Assembly (NCBI GenBank): GCA_963711505.1
Contig: CAVQEJ010000003.1
Location: 2,418,001 to 2,482,000, forward strand
Reading direction: 5' to 3'
Length of the DNA: 64,000 nucleotides
Source: JAGWRA01 sp963711505
GTDB lineage: Bacteria > Acidobacteriota > Vicinamibacteria > Vicinamibacterales > CAVVIG01
The notes under the pieces are model-generated. The model was not told the origin of the DNA and did not search any database. It worked only from the letters and a program-made list of their open reading frames with translations. The position numbers and the translations under genes are program-made. Each line of letters begins with the position of its first letter. Within the stretch, counting starts at the first letter, position 1. This document shows positions 34,371 to 43,247 of this stretch, piece after piece.

Positions 34371-36899
34371 CTATTCCACCCGCAGCGCCTCGAGCGGCAC
34401 GACGCGCGTGGCGCGGCGCGCCGGCACGTAACTCGCCGCCAGGGCGGCCAGGGCGAGCACGAGCGGGGCCACGAGGAACACCAGCGGGTCGAACGCGCCG
34501 ACCTGATAGAGCATGCCGCTCACGAGCTTCGCCAGGCCGGCCGACAGCAGCAGGCCGATGCCCAGGCCCAGGCCGGTCAGCACGAAGCCTTCCCTCAGCA
34601 TCATCCACAGCACGTCGCGCGGCTCGGCCCCCAGCGCCATCCGGATGCCGATCTCGCGCGTCCGGCGCGACACCACGTACGCCTTCACGCCGTAGACGCC
34701 GACGGCCGCGAGCAGCAGCGCCAGCGCGCCGAACAGCGTGAACATCCGCGCCCCGGCCTGCACCACCCAGAGCTCGATGTTCGCGTCCCGGTGCTGCGCC
34801 ATCGTCTGCAGCGCGACGATCGGCAGCTCCGGATCCACCTCGCGGACCGCGCGGCGGACCACGCCCAGCATGGCCGCCTCCCCGGCCGGGTCGCCGGCCG
34901 CGACGCGCAGATGGACGAACTGGTTCGACTGGTAGTGCGCGCCAAATGGCAGGTAGACGTGCGACACCGGCGCCAGGTCGAACAGGTTGTGACGCACGCC
35001 GGGGACCACGCCCACGATCTGCGCGATCTCCGCCTTGCGGTCGTTCTCATTGGTGCCGATCCGAATCTGCCGCCCCACCGCATCGCGCCCCGGGAACAGC
35101 TTCTTTGCGAGCGGCTCGTCAATGATGGCGATCCGCGCGCCACCAGTGGACGGCTGCTCTTCCGCCGTGGTGAACTCGCGGCCGCGCAACACGGGCAGCC
35201 CGAGCGTCCGGAAGTACGCGGCTCCGATCGTCGTGTCGATCGCCGAAATCCGGCTGCCGGTGGCCTGCCCGTCCCGGCCGTCGGTTGACTCCCCCGGCAC
35301 CGAGACCGTGCGGCTCTTGGTGATATCGCCGAACGAGACCTGCGAGGCCACGCTCGCCGATTCCACGCCCGGGAGCGCGCGCAGCCGCTCCAGCAGCCGG
35401 CGATAGGTCTCTCTGCCCTCCGTATCGTTCGCCCCCGCCAGGCCCGGATCGACGTTCAGCAGCAGCTCGTGGTCCAGCCGGTAGCCCGGGTCGGCCGATG
35501 CCGCCAGCAGCGCGCCCCGCGCGAACAGCCCGCCGGTCACCAGCAGCGCCAGCGCCAGCGCGATCTGGCCAACGACCATCGCATTGCGGCCCGACAGCCG
35601 TCCGAGCTGCTCGCTCGCCCGCTCGCCGGCGCCCTTCAGGTCGGAGACGACATTGCGCCGTGTCAGCCGCCAGGCCGGCCCGAGCCCGAAGAACAGCGTG
35701 CTGCCCACCGCGAACAGCAGCGTCGCAATCAGCACGTGTGCGTCGGGCGCCGGGGAGAAGACGAGGACGAGCGGCAGGTGGCTCGACAGCGACGCGACGA
35801 GCAGTCGCATCGCCCCGTACGCCAGGCCGAGTCCGACGCCGCCGCCCAGCAGTGAGAGCACCAGTCCCTCGGTCAGCAGCTGCCGGACGATCCGCCAGCG
35901 CCCGGCGCCAAGCGCCAGCTGCACGGCGACATCGCGCCGGCGGCCGGCGCCCCGCGCGAGCATCATGTTCGCCAGATTCAGGCAGACGATGAGCAGGACG
36001 GCACCAGCCATCGCCAGGAGCAGTGCGCCGAGCGTGGCCACCTGATTGTCGGTCTCGGGCGCGTCGCTCACGCCCAGACGCGACAGCTTGGCCACCGTCA
36101 GCTCATAGCCCTTGTTCGCAGGATCCTGCGCGACCAGACCGGCGGCGAGCGCCTCGAGCCGGGGCCGCGCCGACGCCATCGTCAGGCCCGGGGCCAGCCG
36201 TCCGGCGGGAATCAGCGCGCGCGTACGGGCATCGCCCAGCCCGCCCTGCTGGCCGTCCCGGAACATGTCGTTCACAACGTGCTCGTAGACGCCGAGCGGC
36301 AGCCAGACCTCCGGTCCGAGCAGCCCCATCGTCCCCGCGAACCCCGGCTCCGTAATGCCGACGATCGTGAACGGCCGGTTGTTGATCCGGAGCGTCTGCC
36401 CCACCAGATGCGGATCGGATCCGTGCGCGCGCCAGTACGGATCGCCGACGATCACGACCGGGATGTTGCTGCCCGGCTTCTCCTCGCCGGCGGTGAACCC
36501 CCGGCCGGCCTCGAGTGGCGAGTCGAGCACCTGGAAGTAGTTCGACGACACGATGCCGGCGAACGCCCGATGTGTGGCCTGGCCCTCGCCGACGCCCACC
36601 ATCGCGAACGTCTGCACCATCAGACCGGAGAACAGATCGTGGCGATCCCGGATCGCGGAGAATTCGGCGTAGGTGAAGTCGCGATAACTGCCGGGCCGCT
36701 TCGGGTCGTGCGAGTAGAGGCCGACGAGCCGCTCGGGATGACCGGCCGGCTGCTGGAAGAGCAGCGCATTGACGAGGCTGAAGACCGCCGCGTTCACGCC
36801 GATGCCGAGCGACAGGATGACGAGCGCGACGACCGTAAAGCCGGGGCTCTTGCGGAGCCCCCGGAAGGTGACACGGAGATCCTGGAGGAATGTCTGCAT
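34371..36899 (-). CDS. ADOP-type MacB/FtsX permease, intact copy
   Basis: This 842-residue permease belongs to the large acidobacterial ADOP class. It has two repeats of periplasmic MacB_PCD domain plus FtsX helices and no ATPase. The first helix is FTVVALVILSLGIGVNAAVF, the first PCD contains IVSSNYFQVLDSPL and WRAHGSDPHLVGQTLRINNR, the first FtsX part is LLIVCLNLANMMLARGAGRR, and the second is LLLAAVGVYGVKAYVVSRRT. Reading is clean throughout. Its stop lies 4 bases before the ATG of the degraded copy. No ATPase gene is close on this strand. ADOP proteins are encoded in high copy number in such genomes and their substrates are mostly unknown. Confidence 0.92.
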   Translation of the reverse strand: MQTFLQDLRVTFRGLRKSPGFTVVALVILSLGIGVNAAVFSLVNALLFQQPAGHPERLVGLYSHDPKRPGSYRDFTYAEFSAIRDRHDLFSGLMVQTFAMVGVGEGQATHRAFAGIVSSNYFQVLDSPLEAGRGFTAGEEKPGSNIPVVIVGDPYWRAHGSDPHLVGQTLRINNRPFTIVGITEPGFAGTMGLLGPEVWLPLGVYEHVVNDMFRDGQQGGLGDARTRALIPAGRLAPGLTMASARPRLEALAAGLVAQDPANKGYELTVAKLSRLGVSDAPETDNQVATLGALLLAMAGAVLLIVCLNLANMMLARGAGRRRDVAVQLALGAGRWRIVRQLLTEGLVLSLLGGGVGLGLAYGAMRLLVASLSSHLPLVLVFSPAPDAHVLIATLLFAVGSTLFFGLGPAWRLTRRNVVSDLKGAGERASEQLGRLSGRNAMVVGQIALALALLVTGGLFARGALLAASADPGYRLDHELLLNVDPGLAGANDTEGRETYRRLLERLRALPGVESASVASQVSFGDITKSRTVSVPGESTDGRDGQATGSRISAIDTTIGAAYFRTLGLPVLRGREFTTAEEQPSTGGARIAIIDEPLAKKLFPGRDAVGRQIRIGTNENDRKAEIAQIVGVVPGVRHNLFDLAPVSHVYLPFGAHYQSNQFVHLRVAAGDPAGEAAMLGVVRRAVREVDPELPIVALQTMAQHRDANIELWVVQAGARMFTLFGALALLLAAVGVYGVKAYVVSRRTREIGIRMALGAEPRDVLWMMLREGFVLTGLGLGIGLLLSAGLAKLVSGMLYQVGAFDPLVFLVAPLVLALAALAASYVPARRATRVVPLEALRVE

Positions 36900-37085
36900 G
36901 CTTGGGACTCTTGCCTCGGCGTTCGGGGGCTCGGCGCTCGGGAGCTCGGGGCTGCTGGAGTGGACGGAAGAGCCGGCCCCGAAGTTCCGGCGCGGCGTTC
37001 CCGGGGGTTTCGCGTCGATCGGCTCTCGGATAAACTGGCCGCAGATGTCTGCGCCAATCCCTCACGTCTGAGCCCGTAGCCCATC

Positions 37086-38030
37086 ATGAATCTACGCTCC
37101 CTCGGTCCGTCCGGTCTGCGAGTCTCCATCGTCGGCCTCGGCTGCAACAACTTCGGCGGCCGCTGCGATTTCGAGGCGACACAGCGTGTCGTCCACAAGG
37201 CCCTCGACCTCGGCATCACGCTGTTCGACACGGCCGATATGTACGGCAATCGCGGCGGCTCGGAAGAGCTGCTCGGGCGCATCCTCGGCGATCGGCGCCA
37301 GGAGATCGTGCTGGCCACGAAGTTCGGCTGGGAGATGAGTGACGACGGCACCCGGCAGGGTGGGTCGCGCCGCTACATCATGCGCGCGGTCGAGGACAGC
37401 CTGCGCCGCCTCCGGACCGACTGGATCGACCTCTATCAACTCCACAAGTTCGATCCGCTCACGCCCATCGAGGAGACCCTGCGGGCGCTCGACGACCTCG
37501 TGCACCAGGGCAAGGTCCGCTACATCGGCTGCTCGAACCTGCCCGCCTGGCGCGTCATCGATGCGCAATGGACGTCGCGGCAGCTCAACCTGAACCGCTT
37601 CATCTCCTGCCAGGACGAGTACAGCCTGCTCGCGCGCGGCCTCGAGCGCGAGCTGCTGCCCGCGGTCGAGGCCTACGGCCTGGGTCTTCTGCCGTTCTTC
37701 CCGCTGGCGAGCGGCCTGCTCACCGGCAAGTACCGGAAGAACGCGCCGTTGCCCGAGGGCACGCGTCTGGCGGGTGCACAGGGACTGGCGGATCGCTACC
37801 TGACGGACGCGAACTGGCAGGTCGTCGAGCGGCTCGAGCGGTTCTCGGCCGACCGGGGCCACACGCTGCTGGAACTGGCGTTCAGCTGGCTGCTGTCGCA
37901 TCCGCCGGTCGCCAGCGTCATCGCGGGTGCGACGAAACCGGAGCAGCTCGAACAGAACGTGAAGGCGGTCGACTGGGAGCTGACCGCAGAGGACCTGGCG
38001 GCCATCGACGAAGCGTGCGGCACGGCCTAG
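37086..38030 (+). CDS. Aldo/keto reductase
   Basis: This 314-residue TIM-barrel oxidoreductase uses NADPH to reduce an aldehyde or ketone. The catalytic tetrad is visible: Asp in LFDTADMYG, Tyr in the same string, Lys in LATKFGW and His in LYQLHKFD. The C-terminal NADP-binding segment SVIAGATKPEQLEQNVKA is also characteristic. The family branch resembles YhdN/Tas-type reductases with the opening MNLRSLGPSGLRVSIVGLGC. It starts from an ATG at 37086 with no strong ribosome site. It is divergent from the ADOP permease across 186 bases and is followed by a repeat-like sequence. The substrate is not predictable. Confidence 0.94.
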   Translation: MNLRSLGPSGLRVSIVGLGCNNFGGRCDFEATQRVVHKALDLGITLFDTADMYGNRGGSEELLGRILGDRRQEIVLATKFGWEMSDDGTRQGGSRRYIMRAVEDSLRRLRTDWIDLYQLHKFDPLTPIEETLRALDDLVHQGKVRYIGCSNLPAWRVIDAQWTSRQLNLNRFISCQDEYSLLARGLERELLPAVEAYGLGLLPFFPLASGLLTGKYRKNAPLPEGTRLAGAQGLADRYLTDANWQVVERLERFSADRGHTLLELAFSWLLSHPPVASVIAGATKPEQLEQNVKAVDWELTAEDLAAIDEACGTA

Positions 38031-38036
38031 TCGCAG

Positions 38037-38073
38037 CGCGTCACGCTGGATTCCGGCTCTCGCGGGCATGACG
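38037..38073. repeat. REP-like short palindromic sequence
   Basis: The segment contains CTGGATTCCGGCTCTCGCGG followed by GCATGACG. It resembles the common intergenic theme of many bacteria in which CTGGATTCC and a GC hairpin adjoin CATGACG. The two halves pair imperfectly (GATTCCGGC against GCGGGCATG). Only one copy was found in the window. Confidence 0.35.
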
Positions 38074-38165
38074 CCGGCCGGCATGGCTCGTCTCCGCCAG
38101 CCAGCCCCCCGCACAGAACAGGGAGCGCGACGGCAACGCGCAGGAGGCCACGGGCGGTCGGCCGA

Positions 38166-38633
38166 TCAGGCGGGGTCGATGCCGAGCTCGCGCCGTACGC
38201 GCGCGACCGCGTCGGGCACGGCCGCCGCCACGGCCTCCGAGAGCGGCGCGCCGGTATCGAACGACTTGCCTTCGATGGCGTAGACCACCAGGCTCGCCGG
38301 CAGGTTGCCGAGCGCCCGCCCCAGTTCCACGGCCTCCACGAGTCCGAACGCATGCGTCGACAGGGGGAACGCGGCCGCCGGCAGCGGTTCCCGCGCGGCA
38401 TCGAACCGCCGGATCGTCCCGGGCGCGGCGCCGGAGACCATGGCGTCGATCACGATGACGGCGCGCGCGCCGTCCCAGGCCTCCATCAGCCGCTCGCCGT
38501 CGCCGTCCTCTTCGATCACGGTCACCGTCGGTCCGCCGCCGGCGCCGATCCGGCGCGCGATCTCCCGGCCCGCGCCGTCGTCGCCGCGGAACGGGTTGCC
38601 GACGCCGATCACCACGGCCGTCCCGGCGCTCAC
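38166..38633 (-). CDS. Hydrogenase maturation protease (HycI/HyaD family)
   Basis: This 155-residue endopeptidase removes the C-terminal tail of the NiFe hydrogenase large subunit after metal insertion. Its motif IGVGNPFRGDDGAG carries the first nickel-sensing Asp, and VIVIDAMVSGAAPGTI and STHAFGLVEAVELG match the family's other conserved blocks. The open frame extends far upstream through the large-subunit gene, but a GTG at 38633 overlaps the stop of that gene as GTGA and the domain begins right after it, so this start is well supported. It is the last gene of the hydrogenase operon, where its substrate gene lies directly upstream. Confidence 0.9.
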   Translation of the reverse strand: MSAGTAVVIGVGNPFRGDDGAGREIARRIGAGGGPTVTVIEEDGDGERLMEAWDGARAVIVIDAMVSGAAPGTIRRFDAAREPLPAAAFPLSTHAFGLVEAVELGRALGNLPASLVVYAIEGKSFDTGAPLSEAVAAAVPDAVARVRRELGIDPA

Positions 38634-39928
38634 GCCCGATCGATCTCCAGCTTCAGGAAATGGGTCGAGCACGACAGGCAGGGATCGTAGTTCCGCACGA
38701 CCTGTTCGCACTGCCGCCGCAGTTCGGGCTCGGGCAGGTCGAGGCGCCCGGGCACGAACGCGCGCAGATCGTCCTCGACGGCCTTCTGGTTCTGCGAGGT
38801 CGGCGGGACGATCTTCGCCTCGAGGATCGCGCCGTGCCCGTCGATCCGGTAGCGGTGGTACAGGAGCCCGCGCGGCGCCTCGGTGCAGCTGTACCCGACA
38901 CCCGGCCGCACGGGCACGTCGACGGCGGGCCGATCGGGCGGTTCGTATCCCTCGATGATCCGCAGCGCCTCGTCGCAGACCTGCACGAGTTCGACGCTGC
39001 GCACGACGATGCTCTGGAACGGGTTCCGGCAGACGGGCCCCAGGCCGGCGTCGGTCGCCGCCTGGCGGGCCAGGGGCGACAGCCGGTCGAAGTTCAGACT
39101 GTAGCGCGCGAGCGGACCGACCAGGTAGGCGCCGGTGCCGTCGAGCACGGAGTGCAGGGCGTTCGTGTAGCCGACGTGCTCCTCGTGGAAGTGCCGCTCG
39201 TACTCGCGGGCGGCGATGTCCAGCCCGCCACTGGAGACGATGTGTCCCTCGTTGAAGGGATATTCGTCGGGGTGGCGCAGGGCGACGAACACGTACGGCT
39301 GTTCGAGGGACGGGCACGGCAGCGACGCCGTCCAGCGGACGGTCTCGAGCGCGGCGTCGCGCGCCCATTTCAGCCGCTCGGCCAGCGGCGCCAGTTCGGC
39401 CCGCGACGGCGTCCGGAAGAAGCCGCCGACCTTCACGTTCACGGGATGGATCGCGCGGCCGCCGAGCCGCTCCAGGATCGCGTTGCCGACCTTCTTCATC
39501 TGCAGGCCGCGCTGCACGATCGCCGGCTGGTCCTTCGCGAGCCGGATGGCGTCGGGATAGCCGAGGAAATCGGGCGCGTGCAGCAGGTACACGTGCAGCG
39601 CGTGGCTCTCGATCCACTCGCCGCAGTCCAGGAGCCGCCGCAGCGCGCGCAGGGTCCCCTCCACGGTGATCCCGAGCGCGTTCTCCATCGCGTGCACGGC
39701 GCTCATCTGGTAGGCGACCGGACAGATGCCGCAGATGCGGGCGGTGATGTCGGGCGCCTCGCGGAAGTCGCGGCCGCGCAGCAGCGCCTCGAAGAAGCGC
39801 GGCGGCTCGATAATCTTCAGCTTCACGTCGGTGACGGCGCCGTCCTTCACGCGCACGTACAGCGCGCCCTCGCCCTCGACGCGCGCCAGCAGGTCGACCT
39901 TAACGGTGCCGGTCTTCATGCGCTTCAC
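38630..39928 (-). CDS. hyhL: NiFe hydrogenase large (alpha) subunit, group 3b-like
   Basis: This 432-residue catalytic subunit holds the NiFe(CN)2CO centre. The N-terminal ligand pair is in RICGICPVAYQMSAVH (about 62) and the C-terminal pair in DPCLSCSTH, after which nine residues (FLKLEIDRA) would be removed by the maturation protease. The opening VDLLARVEGEGALYV is typical of the group 3 family. The start at 39928 overlaps the small-subunit gene by 29 bases; the ATG at 39919 is an equally good start. With the beta, gamma and small genes it forms the heterotetramer that couples H2 with NADP(H). Accessory hyp genes are not in the window. Confidence 0.95.
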   Translation of the reverse strand: MKRMKTGTVKVDLLARVEGEGALYVRVKDGAVTDVKLKIIEPPRFFEALLRGRDFREAPDITARICGICPVAYQMSAVHAMENALGITVEGTLRALRRLLDCGEWIESHALHVYLLHAPDFLGYPDAIRLAKDQPAIVQRGLQMKKVGNAILERLGGRAIHPVNVKVGGFFRTPSRAELAPLAERLKWARDAALETVRWTASLPCPSLEQPYVFVALRHPDEYPFNEGHIVSSGGLDIAAREYERHFHEEHVGYTNALHSVLDGTGAYLVGPLARYSLNFDRLSPLARQAATDAGLGPVCRNPFQSIVVRSVELVQVCDEALRIIEGYEPPDRPAVDVPVRPGVGYSCTEAPRGLLYHRYRIDGHGAILEAKIVPPTSQNQKAVEDDLRAFVPGRLDLPEPELRRQCEQVVRNYDPCLSCSTHFLKLEIDRA

Positions 39929-40688
39929 TCTCGCGCCGGAACGCCTCGGCGCCGGCGTTGAACGTGCGGAAGACCCGGACCAGGTTCTCCCGGGACAGGC
40001 CCAGCTCCCAGCACCGGGCGGCCAGCGCCGGCGTATTGGGCGTCTCCATCGGCCCGAAACAGCCGTAGCACCCGCGGTCGAACGAGGGGCAGATGGCGCC
40101 GCAGCCGGCCTGCGTGACCGGGCCGAGGCACGGCGTCCCGTCGGCGACCATCACGCACACCGTGCCGCGCCGCTTGCACTGCAGGCAGACGCTCGACGCC
40201 GGCGTCTGCGGCCGCCGCCCGATCAGGAACGCGCCGATCACCTCGAGCAGCTGTCGCCGATCGATCGGACAGCCGCGCAGCTCGAAGTCCACCCGGACGT
40301 GGTCGGCGATCGGCGTCGAACGCGCGAGGCTCTCGATGTAGCGCGGCTGCGCGTACACGAGCGCGATGAACTCCTTCACGTCGCCGAAGTTCCTGAGCGC
40401 CTGGATGCCGCCGGCGGTCGCGCACGCCCCGATCGTCACCAGCGTCTTCGAGGCGCGCCGGACCTGGTGGATCCGTTCGGCCTCCTCCGGTGTCGTGATC
40501 GAGCCCTCGACGAGCGACAGATCGTAGGGCCCGCGCACGCTCGCGCGGGACGCCTCGGGAAAATGGGCGATCTCCACCTGCTCGGCCACGGCCAGCAGAT
40601 CGTCCTCGCAGTCGAGCAGCGTGAGCTGACACCCGTCGCACGAGGAGAACTTCCAGACGGCCAGCTTCGGCCGGCGCCTCCTGCTCAT
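39900..40688 (-). CDS. hyhS: NiFe hydrogenase small (delta) subunit, group 3b-like
   Basis: This 262-residue subunit carries the electron-transfer clusters. The proximal cluster ligands are seen in KFSSCDGCQLTLLD, IGACATAGG, and GTPCLGPVTQAGCGAICPSF. Further cysteines in CLQCKRRGTVC and RGCYGCFGP serve the second and third clusters. No Tat signal is present, which fits a cytoplasmic group 3 enzyme rather than a membrane-bound uptake hydrogenase. It starts one base after the gamma gene stop and overlaps the large-subunit gene, so translation is coupled across both junctions. Confidence 0.94.
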   Translation of the reverse strand: MSRRRRPKLAVWKFSSCDGCQLTLLDCEDDLLAVAEQVEIAHFPEASRASVRGPYDLSLVEGSITTPEEAERIHQVRRASKTLVTIGACATAGGIQALRNFGDVKEFIALVYAQPRYIESLARSTPIADHVRVDFELRGCPIDRRQLLEVIGAFLIGRRPQTPASSVCLQCKRRGTVCVMVADGTPCLGPVTQAGCGAICPSFDRGCYGCFGPMETPNTPALAARCWELGLSRENLVRVFRTFNAGAEAFRRESEAHEDRHR

Positions 40689-40689
40689 C

Positions 40690-41544
40690 TCACACCTCGC
40701 GCACGGCCATCCGCGCCAGGATCCGATCGGCGGTCATCACCGGGCCGTCGCGGCAGATGAAGTCGGAACCGAACTGGCAGTGGCCGCAGAACCCGACGGC
40801 GCACTGCATGTTGCGCTCCATCGACAGGAAGATCCGCGAGCCGTCCAGCCCGCAGTGCTCGAGCTCGCGCGTCGTGTACCGCATCATGATCTCCGGCCCG
40901 CAGGTCATCGCGACCGTCCGCGCCGGCTCGATCGGCAGCCGGGACAACAGCTGCGTGGGGACGCCGACCGCCCCCGGCCATCCCGACGGCGCCCGGTCCA
41001 CCATGACGGACACCTCGATCGCCGCCTCGCGCTGCCAGCGCTCCACTTCCTGCCGGTACAGCAGATCGTCGGGCGTCCGCGCGCCGTACAGCAGCCAGAC
41101 GCGGCCGAACCGCGCCCGGTGCGCCAGCAGGTGATAAATCGCCGGCCGCAGCGGCGCGAGGCCGACGCCGCCGGCCACGACGACGACGTCCTGGCCTTCG
41201 GCCGCCGCCACGGGCCAGCCGGTGCCGAACGGTCCGCGAATGCCGACCTCGTCGCCCCGCTTCAGCGCGCCGATGGCCTTCGATACCGCCCCGACGCCAC
41301 GCACGGTGTGCACGAGCCGGTCCGTTCGCGCGGGGTCACCGGTGATCGACATCGGCACCTCGCCGACGCCGAAGACGTAGACCATCGTGAACTGGCCCGG
41401 CGCAAACGTCAGCCCCGGGGGGCCGCCGACCGCCTCCAGCTCGATCGTCTTCGTCTCGGCCGTCTCCCGCCGCAGGTGCCGCACGCGGAACGGCCGCGGC
41501 AGCATCGGGTCGGGCGGCAGTTCAGCCGTGCTCGTCATAGGCAT
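40690..41544 (-). CDS. hyhG: Hydrogenase gamma subunit, FAD/NAD(P)-binding
   Basis: This 284-residue flavoprotein of the ferredoxin-NADP reductase fold transfers electrons between NAD(P)H and the hydrogenase clusters. FAD-binding residues are in APGQFTMVYVFG and VPMSITGD, the pyridine-nucleotide site in VVVVAGGVGLAPLRPAI and MTCGPEIMMR. A C-terminal 2Fe-2S site is seen as MQCAVGFCGHCQFGSDFIC with four cysteines. This is the standard layout of the gamma subunit in bacterial and archaeal sulfhydrogenases. Its N-terminus overlaps the cNMP-binding gene by about 20 bases; ATG codons at 41544 and 41538 are both possible. Confidence 0.93.
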   Translation of the reverse strand: MPMTSTAELPPDPMLPRPFRVRHLRRETAETKTIELEAVGGPPGLTFAPGQFTMVYVFGVGEVPMSITGDPARTDRLVHTVRGVGAVSKAIGALKRGDEVGIRGPFGTGWPVAAAEGQDVVVVAGGVGLAPLRPAIYHLLAHRARFGRVWLLYGARTPDDLLYRQEVERWQREAAIEVSVMVDRAPSGWPGAVGVPTQLLSRLPIEPARTVAMTCGPEIMMRYTTRELEHCGLDGSRIFLSMERNMQCAVGFCGHCQFGSDFICRDGPVMTADRILARMAVREV

Positions 41545-41980
41545 TCAGCAGTTGCAGGCGTGTCGCGTGCAGGCGCTGCTCGACCATGAGGGCGAACTGC
41601 TTCAGCAGCTCGTACCCGAGATCGTGGTCGGCCTCGCTCTTGGTCCGCAGGCAGCGGCCGTCGAGCGCGATGGCGCGCACGGGCTCGAGGGCCCGCGCGT
41701 CGAACTTCCACTCGTAGGGCGGGAACAGCCACGACCAGCCGAGCACTTCGCCGGCCCCGATGGTCATGATCGTCAGCGTCGCGGTCGCGGTCGCCACCTC
41801 CAGCGCGACGCGCCCCTCGCGGATCAGGTAGAACGCATCGGCGTCCTGCCCTTCGCGGAACACGAACTGCCCGGTGTCGAACCGGACGTTGCGGGCGCAG
41901 CCGACGAGCAGCTGCACGTGCGCCTGCGACAGGTGGCGCGCGAACGGGTGGGCGGCAATCAGCGGTTCAAGCGTCTCCAT
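41522..41980 (-). CDS. Stand-alone cyclic-nucleotide-binding domain protein in the hydrogenase operon
   Basis: This 152-residue protein consists of one cNMP/CRP-type beta-barrel (about 15-125) and a helix. Conserved parts are FDTGQFVFREGQDADAFYLI and REGRVALEVATATATLTIMT, then IGAGEVLGWSWLFPPYEWKF. The region where CRP proteins bear a helix-turn-helix is missing; the protein ends soon after ALMVEQRLHATRLQLLNAYD. It therefore cannot bind DNA by the usual means. It overlaps the beta gene by 14 bases and the gamma gene by about 23, so it is firmly embedded in the hydrogenase operon. A role as a ligand-sensing or assembly subunit of the complex is inferred. Confidence 0.88.
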   Translation of the reverse strand: METLEPLIAAHPFARHLSQAHVQLLVGCARNVRFDTGQFVFREGQDADAFYLIREGRVALEVATATATLTIMTIGAGEVLGWSWLFPPYEWKFDARALEPVRAIALDGRCLRTKSEADHDLGYELLKQFALMVEQRLHATRLQLLNAYDEHG

Positions 41981-43118
41981 CGTGATGCTCCGCAGTGCGG
42001 GCCGTCCGGGGCGCCGACGCCCGGATGGCCCGGACTTCTTCCGTGATGTCGATTCCGACCGGACACCAGGTGATGCAGCGGCCGCACCCGACGCACCCCG
42101 AGCTGCCGAACTGATCGAACCAGGTCGACAGCTTGTGCGTCATCCATTGCCGGTAGCGGGACTTCGTCGAGCGGCGCACGCTGCCGCCGTGCACGTACCA
42201 GAAGCCCATCGTGAAGCAGGAATCCCAGTGCTGCCAGCGCTCGGCGTGCTCGCCTTTGAGGTCGCTGACCTCTTCGGTACTCGTGCAGAAGCAGGTGGGA
42301 CAGACCATCGTGCAGTTGCCGCACGCCAGGCAGCGCGACGCCACGTCGTCCCACCGGGGATGATCGGCATTCTGCTGCAGCAGATCGCGGATGCCGGTCG
42401 TGTCCATCTGCCGGCCCATCTGCCGCGTGGCGTTCTCGTGCCGTCGCGCCGCCTCCTCGAGCTCGCCCGGCGCCGCCTCGCGATGCGGCAGTCCGTCCAG
42501 CACCTCGTGGCCGGCCGGCGTCCCCGGCTCGACGACGAAGTAGTGCTCGCCGTCGCCGATGACCTCGGTCAGCGCGAGATCGAAGCCGCCCGACGCCTGC
42601 GGTCCCGTGCCCATCGACGTGCAGAAACAGGTGCGCGCCGCCTGGCCGCAGTTGACGGCCACCACGAACGCGTTCCGGCGCCCGGCCGCATACCGCTGGT
42701 CGACGACCGCTCCGCGCAGAAAGACGGTGTCCTGGATCGCAATGGCATGCAGGTCGCAGGCCCGGGCGCCGATGAGCGCCGTCTTCGGCTCGGTGAGCGG
42801 CTCGGCTTCCATCCGCAGGCCGTCCGCATCGCGCGTCGCCCGCCAGAGACGGACCGACGGCGGATGGAACACCTGCTTCCACGAGTGCGGACCGACGGTG
42901 TACCCGAACAGCGCCGCGTCGTCGCGCCGCTTCAGCCGGTAGGTGCCGCCCTCCTGCTCGTCGGTCCAGCCGATCGGCAGGTCGTCGACGCCCGACAGCT
43001 CCGCGTACACGATCGCCCCGTCGCGCACGGTCGGCCCCACGAGGCGATAGCCTCGGGCGCGTAGCGCCGCCAGGAGCCCGGGGAACTCGAGGCGCTGCAG
43101 CACGAACTGGGCAGGCAT
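41967..43118 (-). CDS. hyhB: Hydrogenase beta subunit, two 4Fe-4S clusters
   Basis: This 383-residue iron-sulfur protein passes electrons between the gamma and small subunits. The two cluster motifs are CLACGNCTMVCPTCFC (about 263-278) and CVGCGRCITWCPVGID (about 342). The N-terminal half resembles other sulfhydrogenase beta subunits (TYRLKRRDDAALFGY and KQVFHPPSVRLW) and includes ARACDLHAIAIQD and CFCTSMGTGP. It is the first gene of the operon, 130 bases from the nitrilase gene that lies upstream on the same strand. A TATATC hexamer (43132-43127) stands just before the ATG. Its stop overlaps the cNMP gene. Confidence 0.93.
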   Translation of the reverse strand: MPAQFVLQRLEFPGLLAALRARGYRLVGPTVRDGAIVYAELSGVDDLPIGWTDEQEGGTYRLKRRDDAALFGYTVGPHSWKQVFHPPSVRLWRATRDADGLRMEAEPLTEPKTALIGARACDLHAIAIQDTVFLRGAVVDQRYAAGRRNAFVVAVNCGQAARTCFCTSMGTGPQASGGFDLALTEVIGDGEHYFVVEPGTPAGHEVLDGLPHREAAPGELEEAARRHENATRQMGRQMDTTGIRDLLQQNADHPRWDDVASRCLACGNCTMVCPTCFCTSTEEVSDLKGEHAERWQHWDSCFTMGFWYVHGGSVRRSTKSRYRQWMTHKLSTWFDQFGSSGCVGCGRCITWCPVGIDITEEVRAIRASAPRTARTAEHHDGDA

Positions 43119-43247
43119 GCCCTCATGATATACGCGATGGGCAAGGAGGGGCCGGCGGACACGGGGCGCGCATCAGATGGCCGCCGGACTCACGCATCTC
43201 GCAGGAGCGGCCCGAAGCGGATTCCGCGCGGCATGGCCGCCCCGGGC

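Noticed and set aside
36900..36960. Tandem GCTCGG-like units near the permease start
   Set aside because: They are degenerate and short, and probably simple-sequence noise in a GC-rich spacer.
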